Of a DNA stretch of 64,000 nt, positions 1 through 9,550 are shown piece after piece. Source of the DNA: Synechococcus sp. C9 (GTDB taxonomy: Bacteria > Cyanobacteriota > Cyanobacteriia > Gloeomargaritales > Gloeomargaritaceae). The DNA is taken from assembly GCF_022984075.1 (NCBI RefSeq), contig NZ_JALAAD010000001.1, positions 186,001 through 250,000 of the forward strand, given 5' to 3'. A program made the translations under genes and the position numbers. Position 1 is the stretch's first letter; each line of letters begins with the position of its first letter. Under the pieces are notes generated by a model. That model saw nothing but the letters and a program-made list of their open reading frames with translations, was not told the origin of the DNA and made no database searches.

Positions 1-2
1 TT

Positions 3-2237
3 CGCCTCTGGTGGCGCACGGATGAATTGCACCAGATCAAGCCGACGGTGTTGGATGAGGTGGACTACACCCTGCACTATTTCCAGGAGGTGCTGTTTGA
101 TGCGGTACCGCTATTGCATGAACGGTTTCGCCAGTCCTTGCACGCCGTGTTTCCCCATCTACGCCCGCCGAAGCTGGATTTTTGCCAGTTTGGTTCCTGG
201 GTGGGGGCGGATCGGGACGGCAATCCCTCGGTGACCCCCCAAGTGACCTGGCAAACGGCGGTATTCCAACGCAGTATCGTATTAAAAAAATACTTACAAT
301 CTATAGAAAAACTTACCAGTTTGCTTAGCCTGTCCCTGCATTGGAGCAATGTGCTACCGGAGTTGTTGGAGTCTTTGGAGCAGGACAAGTTGCAAATGCC
401 GGAGGTGTATGACCAGTATGCGATTCGCTATCGGCAGGAGCCGTATCGGTTGAAGTTGGCGTATATGCGCCAGCGGTTGCAGAATACCTTACAGCGCAAC
501 CAGCAGATGACCCACCCGGATTGTGTCCTGCCGGGGGGGCTGGTGTATTACGCTACGGGGGCGGAATTTTTGCAGGAACTGAACCTGATCCAGCGCAGTT
601 TGCAGGCGAGTGGCTTGACCTGCCGGGCGTTGGAGCATCTGCTGATCCAGGTGGCGACGTTTGGGTTTATTTTGGCACGGTTGGACATTCGCCAGGAGAG
701 TAGCCGCCATGAGCAGGCGTTGGCGGAGATTGCCCGGTATGTGCAGGTTTTGCCCCAGGATTATCTGGAGTTGGGGGAGGCGGAGCGGTGTGCCTGGTTG
801 TTGGGGGAATTGCAAACTCGCCGTCCCTTGATTCCTGCCCGGTTACCGCTTTCGGAGGCGACCCAGGAGACGGTAGCCACGGTGCAGATGGTGGCACGGT
901 TGCAACAGGAATTTGGCAGGGAGATTTGCGAGACGTACATTATCAGCATGAGTCATGCCTTGAGCGATCTGCTGGAGGTGTGGCTGTTGCTTAAGGAAGC
1001 CCAAATTTACGACCCGGTGACCCATCGCAGTTCGGTGCAGGTGGTGCCCCTGTTTGAGACGGTGGAGGACTTGCAACGCTCGCCCCAGGTGATGGAGCAG
1101 TTGTTCCGTCTGCCCTGGTATCAGCAGTATTTGGCGCAGGAGCGGGAGCCGTTGCAGGAGGTGATGTTGGGCTATTCGGATAGCAATAAGGACTCGGGGT
1201 TTCTCAGTAGCAATTGGGAGATTTACAAGGCGCAGAGGGCATTGCAACGGGTGGCGGCGCAGTACGGGGTGACCCTGCGCTTTTTTCACGGGCGGGGGGG
1301 TTCCGTCGGGCGGGGGGGGGGACCCACCTATGAGGCAATCCTGGCGCAACCGGGGGATACGGTCAACGGGCGGATCAAAATTACGGAGCAGGGGGAGGTG
1401 CTGGCTTCCAAGTATTCCCTGCCGGAATTGTGTTTATTTAATCTGGAAAATGTCAGTACGGCGGTACTCCAAGCCAGTTCTTTGAAGTTGGGGTTTGATG
1501 AAATTACCCCCTGGCATGAAATTATGGACGAGTTGGCACAGCGTTCCCGGCAACACTATCGCCAATTGATTTATGAACACCCGGATTTTTTAGATTTTTT
1601 CCATCAGGTCACGCCGATTGAGGAAATCAGCCAATTGCAGATTAGTTCTCGCCCATCCCGCCGCAAGGGGAAACGGGATTTTGCCAGTTTACGGGCGATT
1701 CCTTGGGTGTTTAGCTGGACGCAAATGCGCCTGTTACTGCCCGCCTGGTATGGGTTGGGAACGGCTTTGGCGGAATTTGTTGCCCAGAACCCGGAGGAAC
1801 ATTTGAAATTGCTGTGTTATTTTCATGCCAAGTGGCCGTTTTTTCGGATGGTGATTTCCAAGGCGGAAATGACCCTGGCGAAGGTGGATTTGAAGATGGC
1901 GCACCACTATTTAGAGCAGTTGGCGCAACCCCAGGATAAGCCCCGGTTTGAGCCAATTTTTACCCAAATTACTGAGGAATATCAGCGCACCCGGGAGATG
2001 GTTTTGACGATTACCCGGCGGGAACGGCTGTTGGATGAGGATGTGAATTTACAGCAGTCGGTGCAGTTGCGGAATGGGACGATTGTGCCCTTGGGATTTT
2101 TGCAGGTGTCTCTGCTCAAGCGGTTACGGCAACCCCAGCCGGTGGGTTTGTCCTCTCGTTACAGCAAAAGTGAGTTGTTGCGGGGGGCGTTGTTGACGAT
2201 TAATGGGATTGCCGCCGGGATGCGAAATACGGGTTAA
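3..2237 (+). CDS. ppc: Phosphoenolpyruvate carboxylase, C-terminal part (gene starts before the window)
   Basis: This enzyme carboxylates phosphoenolpyruvate with bicarbonate to oxaloacetate, the anaplerotic CO2-fixing step that feeds the partial TCA cycle and amino acid synthesis. The reading frame is open from the first full codon at base 3, and the early text [13 protein letters not shown] matches an internal part of the family. Roughly the first quarter of a protein of about 1000 residues therefore lies upstream. Visible hallmarks are the glycine-rich active-site loop [14 protein letters not shown], the block [11 protein letters not shown], the arginine-rich [13 protein letters not shown] near the bicarbonate site, and the invariant C-terminal ending RNTG. 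The next gene starts about 100 bp downstream on the same strand. The identification is very secure; only the N-terminus is unseen. Confidence 0.97.
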   Translation, partial: RLWWRTDELHQIKPTVLDEVDYTLHYFQEVLFDAVPLLHERFRQSLHAVFPHLRPPKLDFCQFGSWVGADRDGNPSVTPQVTWQTAVFQRSIVLKKYLQSIEKLTSLLSLSLHWSNVLPELLESLEQDKLQMPEVYDQYAIRYRQEPYRLKLAYMRQRLQNTLQRNQQMTHPDCVLPGGLVYYATGAEFLQELNLIQRSLQASGLTCRALEHLLIQVATFGFILARLDIRQESSRHEQALAEIARYVQVLPQDYLELGEAERCAWLLGELQTRRPLIPARLPLSEATQETVATVQMVARLQQEFGREICETYIISMSHALSDLLEVWLLLKEAQIYDPVTHRSSVQVVPLFETVEDLQRSPQVMEQLFRLPWYQQYLAQEREPLQEVMLGYSDSNKDSGFLSSNWEIYKAQRALQRVAAQYGVTLRFFHGRGGSVGRGGGPTYEAILAQPGDTVNGRIKITEQGEVLASKYSLPELCLFNLENVSTAVLQASSLKLGFDEITPWHEIMDELAQRSRQHYRQLIYEHPDFLDFFHQVTPIEEISQLQISSRPSRRKGKRDFASLRAIPWVFSWTQMRLLLPAWYGLGTALAEFVAQNPEEHLKLLCYFHAKWPFFRMVISKAEMTLAKVDLKMAHHYLEQLAQPQDKPRFEPIFTQITEEYQRTREMVLTITRRERLLDEDVNLQQSVQLRNGTIVPLGFLQVSLLKRLRQPQPVGLSSRYSKSELLRGALLTINGIAAGMRNTG

Positions 2238-2343
2238 AAAGGTCGGTTCCGTTGGCGAACTTTGCCCGGGGGGGATTCGCAGATGGTGCGTCCCGAACGG
2301 GAAAACTATGGGATACTGAACGTGGCGTGTGTGGGGCTGTGCC

Positions 2344-4071
2344 ATGAGAACCTTTCCGACCACCGAGACCCTGCGGCGGTTGCCCTTCGGTTTGGCGGAT
2401 GTGGCGGTCATCCTGGGGACGTTGGTGCTGTTGGCGGTGATCGCCCGGGTGGGGGTGGGGACGTTGGATGTGTTTCACCCGCCCATGAATGTGCCCCGGA
2501 TTGACCTCGACCCCCGGAATTTGCCCTACTATGCGGGGCGTTCCACCCTGCGGATGTTTGTGGCGTTGTTGTTTTCGACGATGTTTACGCTGACCTACGG
2601 ATATATTGCCGCCAATAGTCGCCGGGCGGAGCGGGTGATGATTCCGCTGTTGGATATTTTGCAATCCGTGCCGGTGCTGGGGTTTTTGGCGATTACGGTG
2701 ACGGGGTTTATTGCCTTGTTTCCGGGGAGTTTGTTGGGGCTGGAGGCGGCTTCCGTGTTTGCCATTTTTACCAGCCAGGTCTGGAATATGACGTTTTCGT
2801 TTTACCAATCCCTGCGGACGGTGCCCCAGGAGTTGCATGAGGCGGCGACCTTGTATCAGCTGTCCCGCTGGCAAAGGTTTGTGAAATTGGAAGTGCCTTC
2901 GGCGATGATTGGGTTGCTCTGGAATGGCATGATGAGCTTTGGGGGGGGCTGGTTTTTTGTGGCGGAAAGTGAGGCGATTAGTGTATTGAACCAGGAATAT
3001 ACCCTGCCGGGGATTGGTTCCTATATGGCGGGGGCGATTGCGGCGGAAAATCTCCCGGCTTTGGGGTGGGCGGTGGTGACGATGGCGGTGGTGATTGTGC
3101 TGGTGGATCAATTGTTTTGGCGTCCTTTGATTGCCTGGGCGGATAAGTTTCGCATGGAGCAGAGTGCTTCGGCGGAAGCCCCGGAATCCTGGGTGTATGA
3201 CCTGATCCAAGCGGCGCGTTTGCCCCGGTTGTTGGGACAGGTATTTTTACCGGTGCGGGAGGGGGTGAATCAGTTTTTGTCCCGGTTGACCCGGATGGTG
3301 CCGCCGCCGGAGATGGCTCCTGAGGTGAACCCCCAGCAGGACCGGATTTATAACGCTTTTTTATTGTTACTGATTGGGGTGTTGTTGGCTTGGGGGTTGC
3401 ATTTTGTCATTACCGAGGTGGGGTTGGCGGAGGTGGGGGTGGTGTTCGGGTTGGGGTTGTTGACCTTGGGGCGGGTGTTGATTTTGTTGGCGGTGGCGAC
3501 GGTGATTTGGACACCGATTGGGGTGGCGATTGGGTTTCAGCCCCGCTTAGCCCGTTTGTTGCAACCGGTGGTGCAGTTTTTGGCTTCCTTCCCGGCGAAT
3601 TTTATCTTTCCGTTTGCCACCTTATTTTTTATCCGCACGGGGATTAGTTTGAATTGGGGCAGTATTCTCCTGATGGCGTTGGGTTCCCAGTGGTATATCC
3701 TGTTTAATTCGATTGCCGGGGCGCAGAGTATTCCCACGGATTTGCGGGAGATGTGTGCGGATGTGGGGTTGACGGGCTGGCAACGGTGGCGCAAGTTGAT
3801 TATTCCGGGGATTTTTTCCGCCTGGGTGACGGGGGGGGTGACGGCGAGCGGCGGGGCGTGGAATGCTAGTATCGTGTCCGAGGTGGTGAGTTGGGGGGGG
3901 CGCACCCTGAAGGCGACGGGGTTGGGGGCGTATATTACGGAGGCGACGGTGCAGGGGGACTGGGCACGGATTACCCTGGGAATTGGCATGATGAGTTTGT
4001 TTGTGGTGGGGCTGAATCGGGTGTTTTGGCGCAGGCTCTACACCCTAGCTGAAAATAAATATCATCTGTGA
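2344..4071 (+). CDS. ABC transporter permease, two permease domains fused (NitT/TauT-like)
   Basis: This is an integral inner-membrane permease of about 575 residues with two BPD_transp_1-type halves in one chain, where most relatives use two separate subunits. Each half has a cytoplasmic EAA-type loop for contact with the ATPase: ELHEAATLYQLSRW in the first, and LREMCADVGLTGWQRW in the second. Many hydrophobic helices surround both loops. An ATG at 2344 is preferred; a GTG five codons earlier is possible. The ATPase gene follows after 8 bp, so the two form an operon. Nitrate, sulfonate and bicarbonate importers belong to this superfamily, but no substrate-binding protein gene lies alongside, so the substrate is unknown. 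Confidence 0.85.
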   Translation: MRTFPTTETLRRLPFGLADVAVILGTLVLLAVIARVGVGTLDVFHPPMNVPRIDLDPRNLPYYAGRSTLRMFVALLFSTMFTLTYGYIAANSRRAERVMIPLLDILQSVPVLGFLAITVTGFIALFPGSLLGLEAASVFAIFTSQVWNMTFSFYQSLRTVPQELHEAATLYQLSRWQRFVKLEVPSAMIGLLWNGMMSFGGGWFFVAESEAISVLNQEYTLPGIGSYMAGAIAAENLPALGWAVVTMAVVIVLVDQLFWRPLIAWADKFRMEQSASAEAPESWVYDLIQAARLPRLLGQVFLPVREGVNQFLSRLTRMVPPPEMAPEVNPQQDRIYNAFLLLLIGVLLAWGLHFVITEVGLAEVGVVFGLGLLTLGRVLILLAVATVIWTPIGVAIGFQPRLARLLQPVVQFLASFPANFIFPFATLFFIRTGISLNWGSILLMALGSQWYILFNSIAGAQSIPTDLREMCADVGLTGWQRWRKLIIPGIFSAWVTGGVTASGGAWNASIVSEVVSWGGRTLKATGLGAYITEATVQGDWARITLGIGMMSLFVVGLNRVFWRRLYTLAENKYHL

Positions 4072-4079
4072 GGTGAGCT

Positions 4080-5429
4080 ATGACCCCGTTGATTTTGGTC
4101 GAACAGGTTTACAAGAGTTTTCCGCTTCCCCAGGGCAAGGGCGGGTTTTTGGTGCTGAATGATATTAGTTTGCAACTCCAGGCGGGGGAGGTGGTGGCAC
4201 TCCTAGGGCGCAGTGGCAGTGGCAAAAGTACCCTCCTGCGGATTATGGCGGGGTTGATTCCGCCGACGCAAGGGCGGGTGTGGAGCAATGGGGTGTTGTT
4301 GCGGGGGGCAAACCGGCACGTGGCAATGGTGTTTCAGAGTTTTGCCCTCCTGCCCTGGTTGACGGTGCAGGAAAATGTGGAGTTGGGGTTGGAAGCCCGG
4401 GGGGTGGCGCGGGAGGAACGCAGGCGGCGGGCGTTGAAAGCCATTGACCTGGTGGGGTTGGACGGGTTTGAAAGTGCCTATCCCCGGGAGCTATCCGGGG
4501 GGATGAAACAGCGGGTGGGATTCGCCCGTGCCTTTGCCCTGGAGCCGCAAGCCCTGTTTATGGATGAACCCTTTAGTGCGTTAGATGTCCTGACGGCGGA
4601 AAACCTGCGGGGGGAGATTGACGACCTGTGGCAGGCGGGGATGTTTCCGTCCCAAAGTATTCTCATCGTCACCCACAACATTGAGGAGGCGGTGTTTTTG
4701 GCGGATCGGGTGATCGTTTTGGGTGCCAATCCCGGTCGGATTCGGGGCGAGGTGGTGATTGATTTACCCCGTCCCCACGACCGGACATCCCCCCGGTTCA
4801 AAGCCCTGGTGGACTACATTTACACGGTGATGACCAACCCGGATATTGAAGTCACGGGCAAGGTGGAAGTGGCACAGCCGCCCCAACCTACCTCTCCCTT
4901 TGCCCAGCCGTTGCCCCATGTGCGGGTGGGGGGGATCAGCGGTCTGCTGGAATTGGTGGTGGATCAACCGGAGGCGCAGGTGGATATTCCCCTGTTGGCG
5001 GAGCGGTTGCAAATGGCGGTGGATGACCTCCTGCCCATTTTGGATGCCGCCCAGATGCTGGGGTTTGCGGAGGTGTCCCAGGGGGATGTGCGCCTAACCC
5101 CGGTGGGGCAGGACTTTGCGACCACCACGATTTTACGCAGTAAGGATTTGTTCCGTCAGCAGGTATTGCAGAATGTGCCGGTTTTGGTGAGCATGGTGCA
5201 AACCCTGCGGGAAAAGCGCAGTCATTCGATGGGGGCGGACTTTTTCCTAGACCTGTGGGATGACTATTTTCCCCGGGCGGAGGCGGAGCGGTTGTTTGCC
5301 ACGGCGGTGGACTGGGGACGCTATGCGGAGTTGTTTGAATACGATGCCAGCGAAGAACGAATTTATCTCTCGGAACCAACGGCGGTCAACGGTAGTAATA
5401 TGCCCCCGATGGAGGAGGAGTTGGGCTAA
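4080..5429 (+). CDS. ABC transporter ATP-binding protein with C-terminal AAA-associated domain
   Basis: This is the ATPase partner of the fused permease encoded 8 bp upstream. Within the first 230 residues are the Walker A loop GRSGSGKST, the Q-loop region VFQSFALLPW, the signature LSGGMKQR, the Walker B ALFMDEPFSALD, and a switch histidine in IVTHNIEEA. This matches NitT/TauT-type (SsuB/TauB-like) ATPases. From about residue 280 to the end is an extra region of some 160 residues resembling the AAA-associated C-terminal domain found in a subset of these ATPases, probably regulatory. The protein is 449 residues, against about 260 for a bare ATPase. The substrate is unknown. Confidence 0.88.
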   Translation: MTPLILVEQVYKSFPLPQGKGGFLVLNDISLQLQAGEVVALLGRSGSGKSTLLRIMAGLIPPTQGRVWSNGVLLRGANRHVAMVFQSFALLPWLTVQENVELGLEARGVAREERRRRALKAIDLVGLDGFESAYPRELSGGMKQRVGFARAFALEPQALFMDEPFSALDVLTAENLRGEIDDLWQAGMFPSQSILIVTHNIEEAVFLADRVIVLGANPGRIRGEVVIDLPRPHDRTSPRFKALVDYIYTVMTNPDIEVTGKVEVAQPPQPTSPFAQPLPHVRVGGISGLLELVVDQPEAQVDIPLLAERLQMAVDDLLPILDAAQMLGFAEVSQGDVRLTPVGQDFATTTILRSKDLFRQQVLQNVPVLVSMVQTLREKRSHSMGADFFLDLWDDYFPRAEAERLFATAVDWGRYAELFEYDASEERIYLSEPTAVNGSNMPPMEEELG

Positions 5430-5569
5430 GATTTAGGGATTCATTAAGTATTTTTTTATTTTTTTGAGAATTGCAAGTAAGTAATGCTAAATTAACAGGC
5501 CCATTAATCCTTAACTTAGCCAACAGGGGCAGAGTTAATTCAACCATTTTCTTACTTTTAGGGAACCTC

Positions 5570-5670
5570 TATAGCAATCCTACTTGATTAGTGAACAGAG
5601 ATTTGCCAGAACTAGGGACGGGGGCACTGCCCCTGCGACCCCTGTTCTATTTTCATTTAGGACTGCTATA
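5570..5670. repeat. Dispersed palindromic repeat, TAGCAATCC-ended (copy 1)
   Basis: This 101-bp element starts with TATAGCAATCCTACTTGATT and ends with ATTTAGGACTGCTATA, so its ends are inverted repeats with one mismatch. A G/C-rich core of about 20 bp sits in the middle (GGGGGCACTGCCCCTGCGACC type). It ends only 3 bp before the cutA stop codon. Short open frames inside it are artefacts of the repeat. No transposase is present, so it behaves like a non-autonomous element. Confidence 0.8.
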
Positions 5671-5673
5671 GTG

Positions 5674-5991
5674 TTAGGAACTGGTTTGTTGGATAACCCA
5701 ATTCAAGTACCGTTCCGAGGCGGCCACCACGGGCAGGGCAAGGATTTCCGGGATTTCGTAGCTATGAAGTTCTAAAATTTTGGCTTCCACTTGGGGATAA
5801 CGGCTTTTCACGGTTTTAATTAATAGTTGAAATTCCACCTGGTTTTCCCATTCCCCTTCCCAGAGATACATGGATTCAATCGGCACAATCCCCACGCAGG
5901 CGGCCAGCTTTTCCCCCACCAGGGCTTGGGCGATGTTGTCCGCTTCGCTCCGCTCCCCCACGGTGACCAGGACAATCAGTGCTTCCGCCAT
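5674..5991 (-). CDS. cutA: CutA1 divalent-cation tolerance protein
   Basis: This is a 105-residue protein of the CutA1 family, small soluble trimers with a ferredoxin-like fold linked to copper and other divalent-cation tolerance; the biochemical role is still debated. Typical family stretches are LIVLVTVGERSEADNIAQ, EKLAACVGIVP, SMYLWEGEWE and the C-terminal YLNWVIQ. The length is normal and the start at MAEALIV is unambiguous. A small gene lies 4 bp upstream on the same strand and the two may be cotranscribed. A dispersed repeat abuts its 3' end. Confidence 0.93.
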   Translation of the reverse strand: MAEALIVLVTVGERSEADNIAQALVGEKLAACVGIVPIESMYLWEGEWENQVEFQLLIKTVKSRYPQVEAKILELHSYEIPEILALPVVAASERYLNWVIQQTSS

Positions 5992-5995
5992 TGGG

Positions 5996-6136
5996 TCAAC
6001 CTAGGCTCCGCCGGATATGCTCAAACACCTTTTGCTTGCGGGCATCTCGGTCGCTGGCGGTGCGCTGAAAATTGATGTCCGTGGTGCGGCGCAAGTGTTC
6101 CTGAATTTGCCTCTGCCGGGATTCTGAGTTGGCCAT
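5996..6136 (-). CDS. Small conserved-looking protein, function unknown
   Basis: This encodes 46 residues starting MANSESRQRQIQEHL, rich in Arg, Gln and Glu, predicted helical and soluble, with no cysteine and no membrane segment. I chose this internal ATG because the longer frame would run into the end of the upstream R3H ATPase gene. It lies 40 bp downstream of that gene and 4 bp upstream of cutA, all on the same strand, consistent with an operon. I do not recognise a named family. Confidence 0.6.
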   Translation of the reverse strand: MANSESRQRQIQEHLRRTTDINFQRTASDRDARKQKVFEHIRRSLG

Positions 6137-6176
6137 GAAATTCCCCTCTGGTCTCCAGCCCCTATCATACCCGAAT

Positions 6177-7871
6177 TTAGGCCGGGAAAATACGGAGACG
6201 GCGGTTGGGTTCTTCCCCAAAACTATCGGAACGCAGACGGTAATGCTCCACCAGTTCGTGTTGCATTTTGCGGATGGCGGGGGGACGGGGCAAAAGTTCC
6301 ACCGGCTGACCCGTGGGAATGACGATCTGCTCCACGGCTAAACGGGCTTCCTCCAGGGCTTCCACCTCGTCCTCCTCCCGCCCCTGGGTGAGGAGCGGCC
6401 AATCGTCCCCCGGTTCCCCCTCATCCAGACGTAGGAGCCGCCGCAATGCCCGGGTGATGTGGGGCAGGGTATTGCCTTTGACCGTGTAAACCGGAATTTG
6501 CCGGGATTTGGACATCTGCCGCACCTTGGGATTTTGCCGGGCCTGCACCCGGGGGGTCAGCATTACATCCGCTTGGTGAATATCCCGCACCAAAATCACG
6601 GGCAAATCCAGAGCCATGATCACCTGGTTGAGCAATTCCAAACTTACCCCGTAGGGATACAGATGCACCGGGTCGTCCCCCTCCCGCTGTAAGTATGCCT
6701 CAAAGGGCAGGGGGTCTTCGTTCATGGCATGGTCGAGCAGTTGGGCAAATTCCTCCCCCGCTTCTGAGGTTTCCGGGAGAGCCACCATCCGTCCCGCCCG
6801 TCGCCACCGCCGCAGTTGGGTCGGGGGTTGGGGTTCCGGGGTGGGCAGTTCGTGGGTGGTGATTACCTGGCCGTTTTCCCCCAGGGTACGCAGTTGGGTC
6901 GCCCCTTTCCGCCCCCGCAAGAGGTTGTCCACCGTGTCCGCCACCTGTTCGTGGATTACCCAGCGGTACCGCTCCTGCATTTCCACGGCGATGGTAAAGG
7001 TGGGGGGGGCTTTGCGCTCCAAAACGGTTTTTTGGGTGCCCCGGCGGCGGGCTTCGTCATCTCCCAAGGTGACCGCCTGAATGCCACCGATCAAATCCGC
7101 CAGGGTGGGGTTTTTCATCAAGTTTTCAATTTGATTGCCATGCGCCGTGCCGATCAACTGCACCCCCCGTTCGGCAATCGTCCGGGCCGCCAGGGCTTCC
7201 AATTCCGTGCCAATCTCGTCAATGATGATCGCCTCGGGCATATGGTTTTCCACCGCTTCGATCATCACCTGATGCTGCAATTCCGGGCGCGCCACCTGCA
7301 TCCGCCGGGCCCGACCAATGGCCGGATGGGGAATGTCGCCATCCCCGGCGATTTCATTCGAGGTGTCAATGATCACCACCCGTTTGCCCAGGTCATCCGC
7401 CAGCACCCGGGCGATTTCCCGCAGGGCCGTAGTTTTCCCCACCCCCGGTCGCCCCAACAGGAGAATGGACTGGCCCGTTTCCACCAAATCCCGGATCATG
7501 CTCACCGTGCCAAATACCGCCCGCCCGACCCGACAGGTGAGGCCAATGATTTTCCCTTGCCGGTTGCGGATGCCGCTGATCCGGTGCAGGGTACGCTCGA
7601 TCCCCGCCCGATTGTCACCGCTAAATTCCCCCACCTGGGCGATGGCGTATTCCAAATCCTGGTGGGTCACGGGTTCAGTCCGCAGGTATTCCGTGCCGTT
7701 GGGAAACCGGGCCTCCGGCGGTCGCCCCAAATCCAGGACAATTTCAATAATTTCTTGACGCTGGGGGTGAACTTCCAGGGGTTGGCGAATCGGGGGCGGA
7801 ATAATGGCCAGTAGCTGATCCAGGTCGTCGGTAACGGTGAGATGTTCGGGATGGGCGGGGGAATGAACCAT
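6177..7871 (-). CDS. Ycf45-type AAA ATPase with C-terminal R3H nucleic-acid-binding domain
   Basis: This protein of about 564 residues combines a P-loop ATPase core with a C-terminal R3H domain, as in the Ycf45 family of cyanobacteria and some plastids. The Walker A is LLLGRPGVGKTTALRE, followed by the Walker B-like strands KRVVIIDTSNEIAGDGD and EAIIIDEIGTELEA. The ATPase core resembles the SpoIIIAA-like sporulation ATPases. The R3H motif near the end has the Arg-X3-His pattern (RKMQH). The role is unknown, probably binding single-stranded nucleic acid. The start at MVHSPAHP is conservative; ATGs 14 and 17 codons upstream are also in frame. It heads a probable operon with the small protein and cutA. 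Confidence 0.85.
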   Translation of the reverse strand: MVHSPAHPEHLTVTDDLDQLLAIIPPPIRQPLEVHPQRQEIIEIVLDLGRPPEARFPNGTEYLRTEPVTHQDLEYAIAQVGEFSGDNRAGIERTLHRISGIRNRQGKIIGLTCRVGRAVFGTVSMIRDLVETGQSILLLGRPGVGKTTALREIARVLADDLGKRVVIIDTSNEIAGDGDIPHPAIGRARRMQVARPELQHQVMIEAVENHMPEAIIIDEIGTELEALAARTIAERGVQLIGTAHGNQIENLMKNPTLADLIGGIQAVTLGDDEARRRGTQKTVLERKAPPTFTIAVEMQERYRWVIHEQVADTVDNLLRGRKGATQLRTLGENGQVITTHELPTPEPQPPTQLRRWRRAGRMVALPETSEAGEEFAQLLDHAMNEDPLPFEAYLQREGDDPVHLYPYGVSLELLNQVIMALDLPVILVRDIHQADVMLTPRVQARQNPKVRQMSKSRQIPVYTVKGNTLPHITRALRRLLRLDEGEPGDDWPLLTQGREEDEVEALEEARLAVEQIVIPTGQPVELLPRPPAIRKMQHELVEHYRLRSDSFGEEPNRRLRIFPA

Positions 7872-8101
7872 GCCTTCGCACCCACGGGTGAGCCGCTTAG
7901 TATTACTTATCATATTTAGCATTATTGCAGGCAGTTTTGCTAGAGCCGGGGGGAAATTTTTGGCCCTGGTTTTGCCCCTCCCCCAGCAGTCGCCCAAATG
8001 GAGGGGGAATTCCCTGATCCCTGGGGGCATTGGGCCAAAAAAACTTTAGATTTGCTCTAGCTTTCATTACACTGGAGGGGTAACCATTGGGGCAGAGGAT
8101 T

Positions 8102-8791
8102 ATGGCAGGAAAATCCGTGGTCATTGCGCCGTCGATCCTATCGGCGGATTTTAGCCGTCTGGGGGCGGAGGTGCAGGCGGTGGATGCGGCGGGGGCGGAC
8201 TGGATTCATGTGGATGTGATGGATGGCCGGTTTGTCCCCAATATCACCATCGGGCCCTTGATTGTGGAAGCCCTGCGCCCGGTGACGGCCAAACCCCTGG
8301 ATGTGCATTTGATGATTGTGGAGCCGGAGCGGTATGTGGCGGATTTTGCCAAAGCCGGTGCCGATATTATTTCCGTTCACGCCGAAAGTAGTGCCACGAT
8401 TCACCTGCATCGCACCCTGAGTCAGATTAAAGAATTGGGCAAGCAGGCGGGGGTGGTGCTGAACCCGGCCAGTCCCCTGGATTTGATTGAATATGTTTTG
8501 GATGTGGTGGACTTGGTGCTGATTATGAGCGTGAATCCGGGGTTTGGCGGTCAGGGGTTTATTCCCCAGGTGGTGCCCAAAATCCGGCGACTGCGGCAGA
8601 TGTGCGATGAACGGGGGCTGGACCCCTGGATCGAGGTGGATGGGGGTCTCAAAGCCAACAATACCTGGCAAGTCCTGGAAGCGGGTGCCAATGCGATTGT
8701 GGCGGGTTCGGCGGTGTTCAAAGCCCCGGATTACCGCATGGCGATTGAGGGGATTCGTCATTCCCGTCGCCCGGAGTTGGTACCCGCCTAA
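8102..8791 (+). CDS. rpe: Ribulose-phosphate 3-epimerase
   Basis: This is a TIM-barrel epimerase interconverting ribulose 5-phosphate and xylulose 5-phosphate in the Calvin cycle and the oxidative pentose phosphate pathway. It has 229 residues from the ATG at [11 protein letters not shown]. Motifs are [13 protein letters not shown], the metal and acid/base elements [14 protein letters not shown] and LDVHLMI, the [10 protein letters not shown] phosphate loop, and the catalytic WIEVDGGL. An AGAGGA ribosome-binding sequence just upstream supports this ATG over an earlier TTG. It is transcribed divergently from the R3H ATPase. Confidence 0.96.
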   Translation: MAGKSVVIAPSILSADFSRLGAEVQAVDAAGADWIHVDVMDGRFVPNITIGPLIVEALRPVTAKPLDVHLMIVEPERYVADFAKAGADIISVHAESSATIHLHRTLSQIKELGKQAGVVLNPASPLDLIEYVLDVVDLVLIMSVNPGFGGQGFIPQVVPKIRRLRQMCDERGLDPWIEVDGGLKANNTWQVLEAGANAIVAGSAVFKAPDYRMAIEGIRHSRRPELVPA

Positions 8792-8800
8792 GTTACCCCA

Positions 8801-8830
8801 TTGAATTGGGGGCTGATCCTGGGGTATAAT
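8801..8830 (+). promoter_or_regulatory. Putative sigma70-type promoter for the M23 peptidase gene
   Basis: TTGAAT at 8801-8806 and a perfect TATAAT at 8825-8830 are separated by 18 bp, directly after the rpe stop codon. A start a few bases downstream would leave a leader of about 140 nt before the peptidase ATG. Confidence 0.6.
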
Positions 8831-8837
8831 TTGGAGC

Positions 8838-8977
8838 AGGGCCCCGCCGGGTGATCAACCAGCGATCAACCTGGGGGTTAGTGCCTGTTAATCAGCCGCC
8901 GGGCAAGGGTTTCGCTCCTGACTGCTATTGATTAACACGATTGAGGGGTGTCCTGGCAAATCCAGGGTAATTTTTTC
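8838..8977 (+). other. Long 5' leader with internal repeats, possibly structured
   Basis: Between the putative promoter and the peptidase ATG there are about 140 non-coding bases. They hold two direct copies of GATCAACC, two of CCGCCGGG, and a perfect 8-bp inverted repeat GTTAATCA / TGATTAAC that encloses the second CCGCCGGG. The arrangement suggests RNA structure, but I cannot match it to a known riboswitch. Confidence 0.35.
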
Positions 8978-9550
8978 ATGCGGTGGTGGCGTGGAGTGAT
9001 AGGCCTGCTGGTCATGGCAGGGGTGTCCGGTTGGCCTGGGTCGAGCCAGCCGCAAAGTGTGGCAACGGGGGGTTGGCATCAGGCTTCCTTTCCGGTGGAA
9101 CAGTTTGTCAGCTACACCTCACCCTTTGGCCCCCGGGGGGAGGAATTTCACTACGGACTGGATATTGCCGCACCCGAGGGGAGCTACATCCGCAACTGGT
9201 GGGTGGGGCAGGTGGTGGAGGTGAGCCAGGATGGGCTATGTGGCACAACGTTGATCATTGCCTCCGGGCGGTGGCGGCACATTTACTGCCATTTGCGGGG
9301 CCGGGCGGTGGCGGTCAAAGGGGTGAATTATTTGGATGACCCCGGTAGTGGCCTGGTGATCCGGGAGGGGCAATGGGTCGCCACGGGGGCCCGGGTGGGG
9401 CGGGTGGGGATGACGGGGCGTACCACGGGGCCCCATCTGCACTGGGGACTCAAGTACGACGGGGGATGGATTGACCCGGCCACCATTCTCCGGGTGATGT
9501 ATAGCCAACGGCGGGCACAGAATTCCCCCCTGCCCAAGGTAGGCCTATAG
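8978..9550 (+). CDS. Secreted M23 (LytM-type) peptidase
   Basis: This is a 190-residue protein with an N-terminal signal peptide or membrane anchor (MRWWRGVIGLLVMAGVSGW), followed by one M23 metallopeptidase domain. The zinc-binding pattern is present: HYGLDIA gives the H-X3-D pair and GPHLHWGLKY gives the H-X-H motif. These enzymes cut peptidoglycan cross-bridges or act as amidase activators in the periplasm. An upstream in-frame start at 8948 would place extra residues before the signal sequence, so the ATG at 8978 is preferred. The stop codon TAG is supplied by the TATAG terminus of the following repeat element, so the original C-terminus may have been a little different. Confidence 0.88.
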   Translation: MRWWRGVIGLLVMAGVSGWPGSSQPQSVATGGWHQASFPVEQFVSYTSPFGPRGEEFHYGLDIAAPEGSYIRNWWVGQVVEVSQDGLCGTTLIIASGRWRHIYCHLRGRAVAVKGVNYLDDPGSGLVIREGQWVATGARVGRVGMTGRTTGPHLHWGLKYDGGWIDPATILRVMYSQRRAQNSPLPKVGL

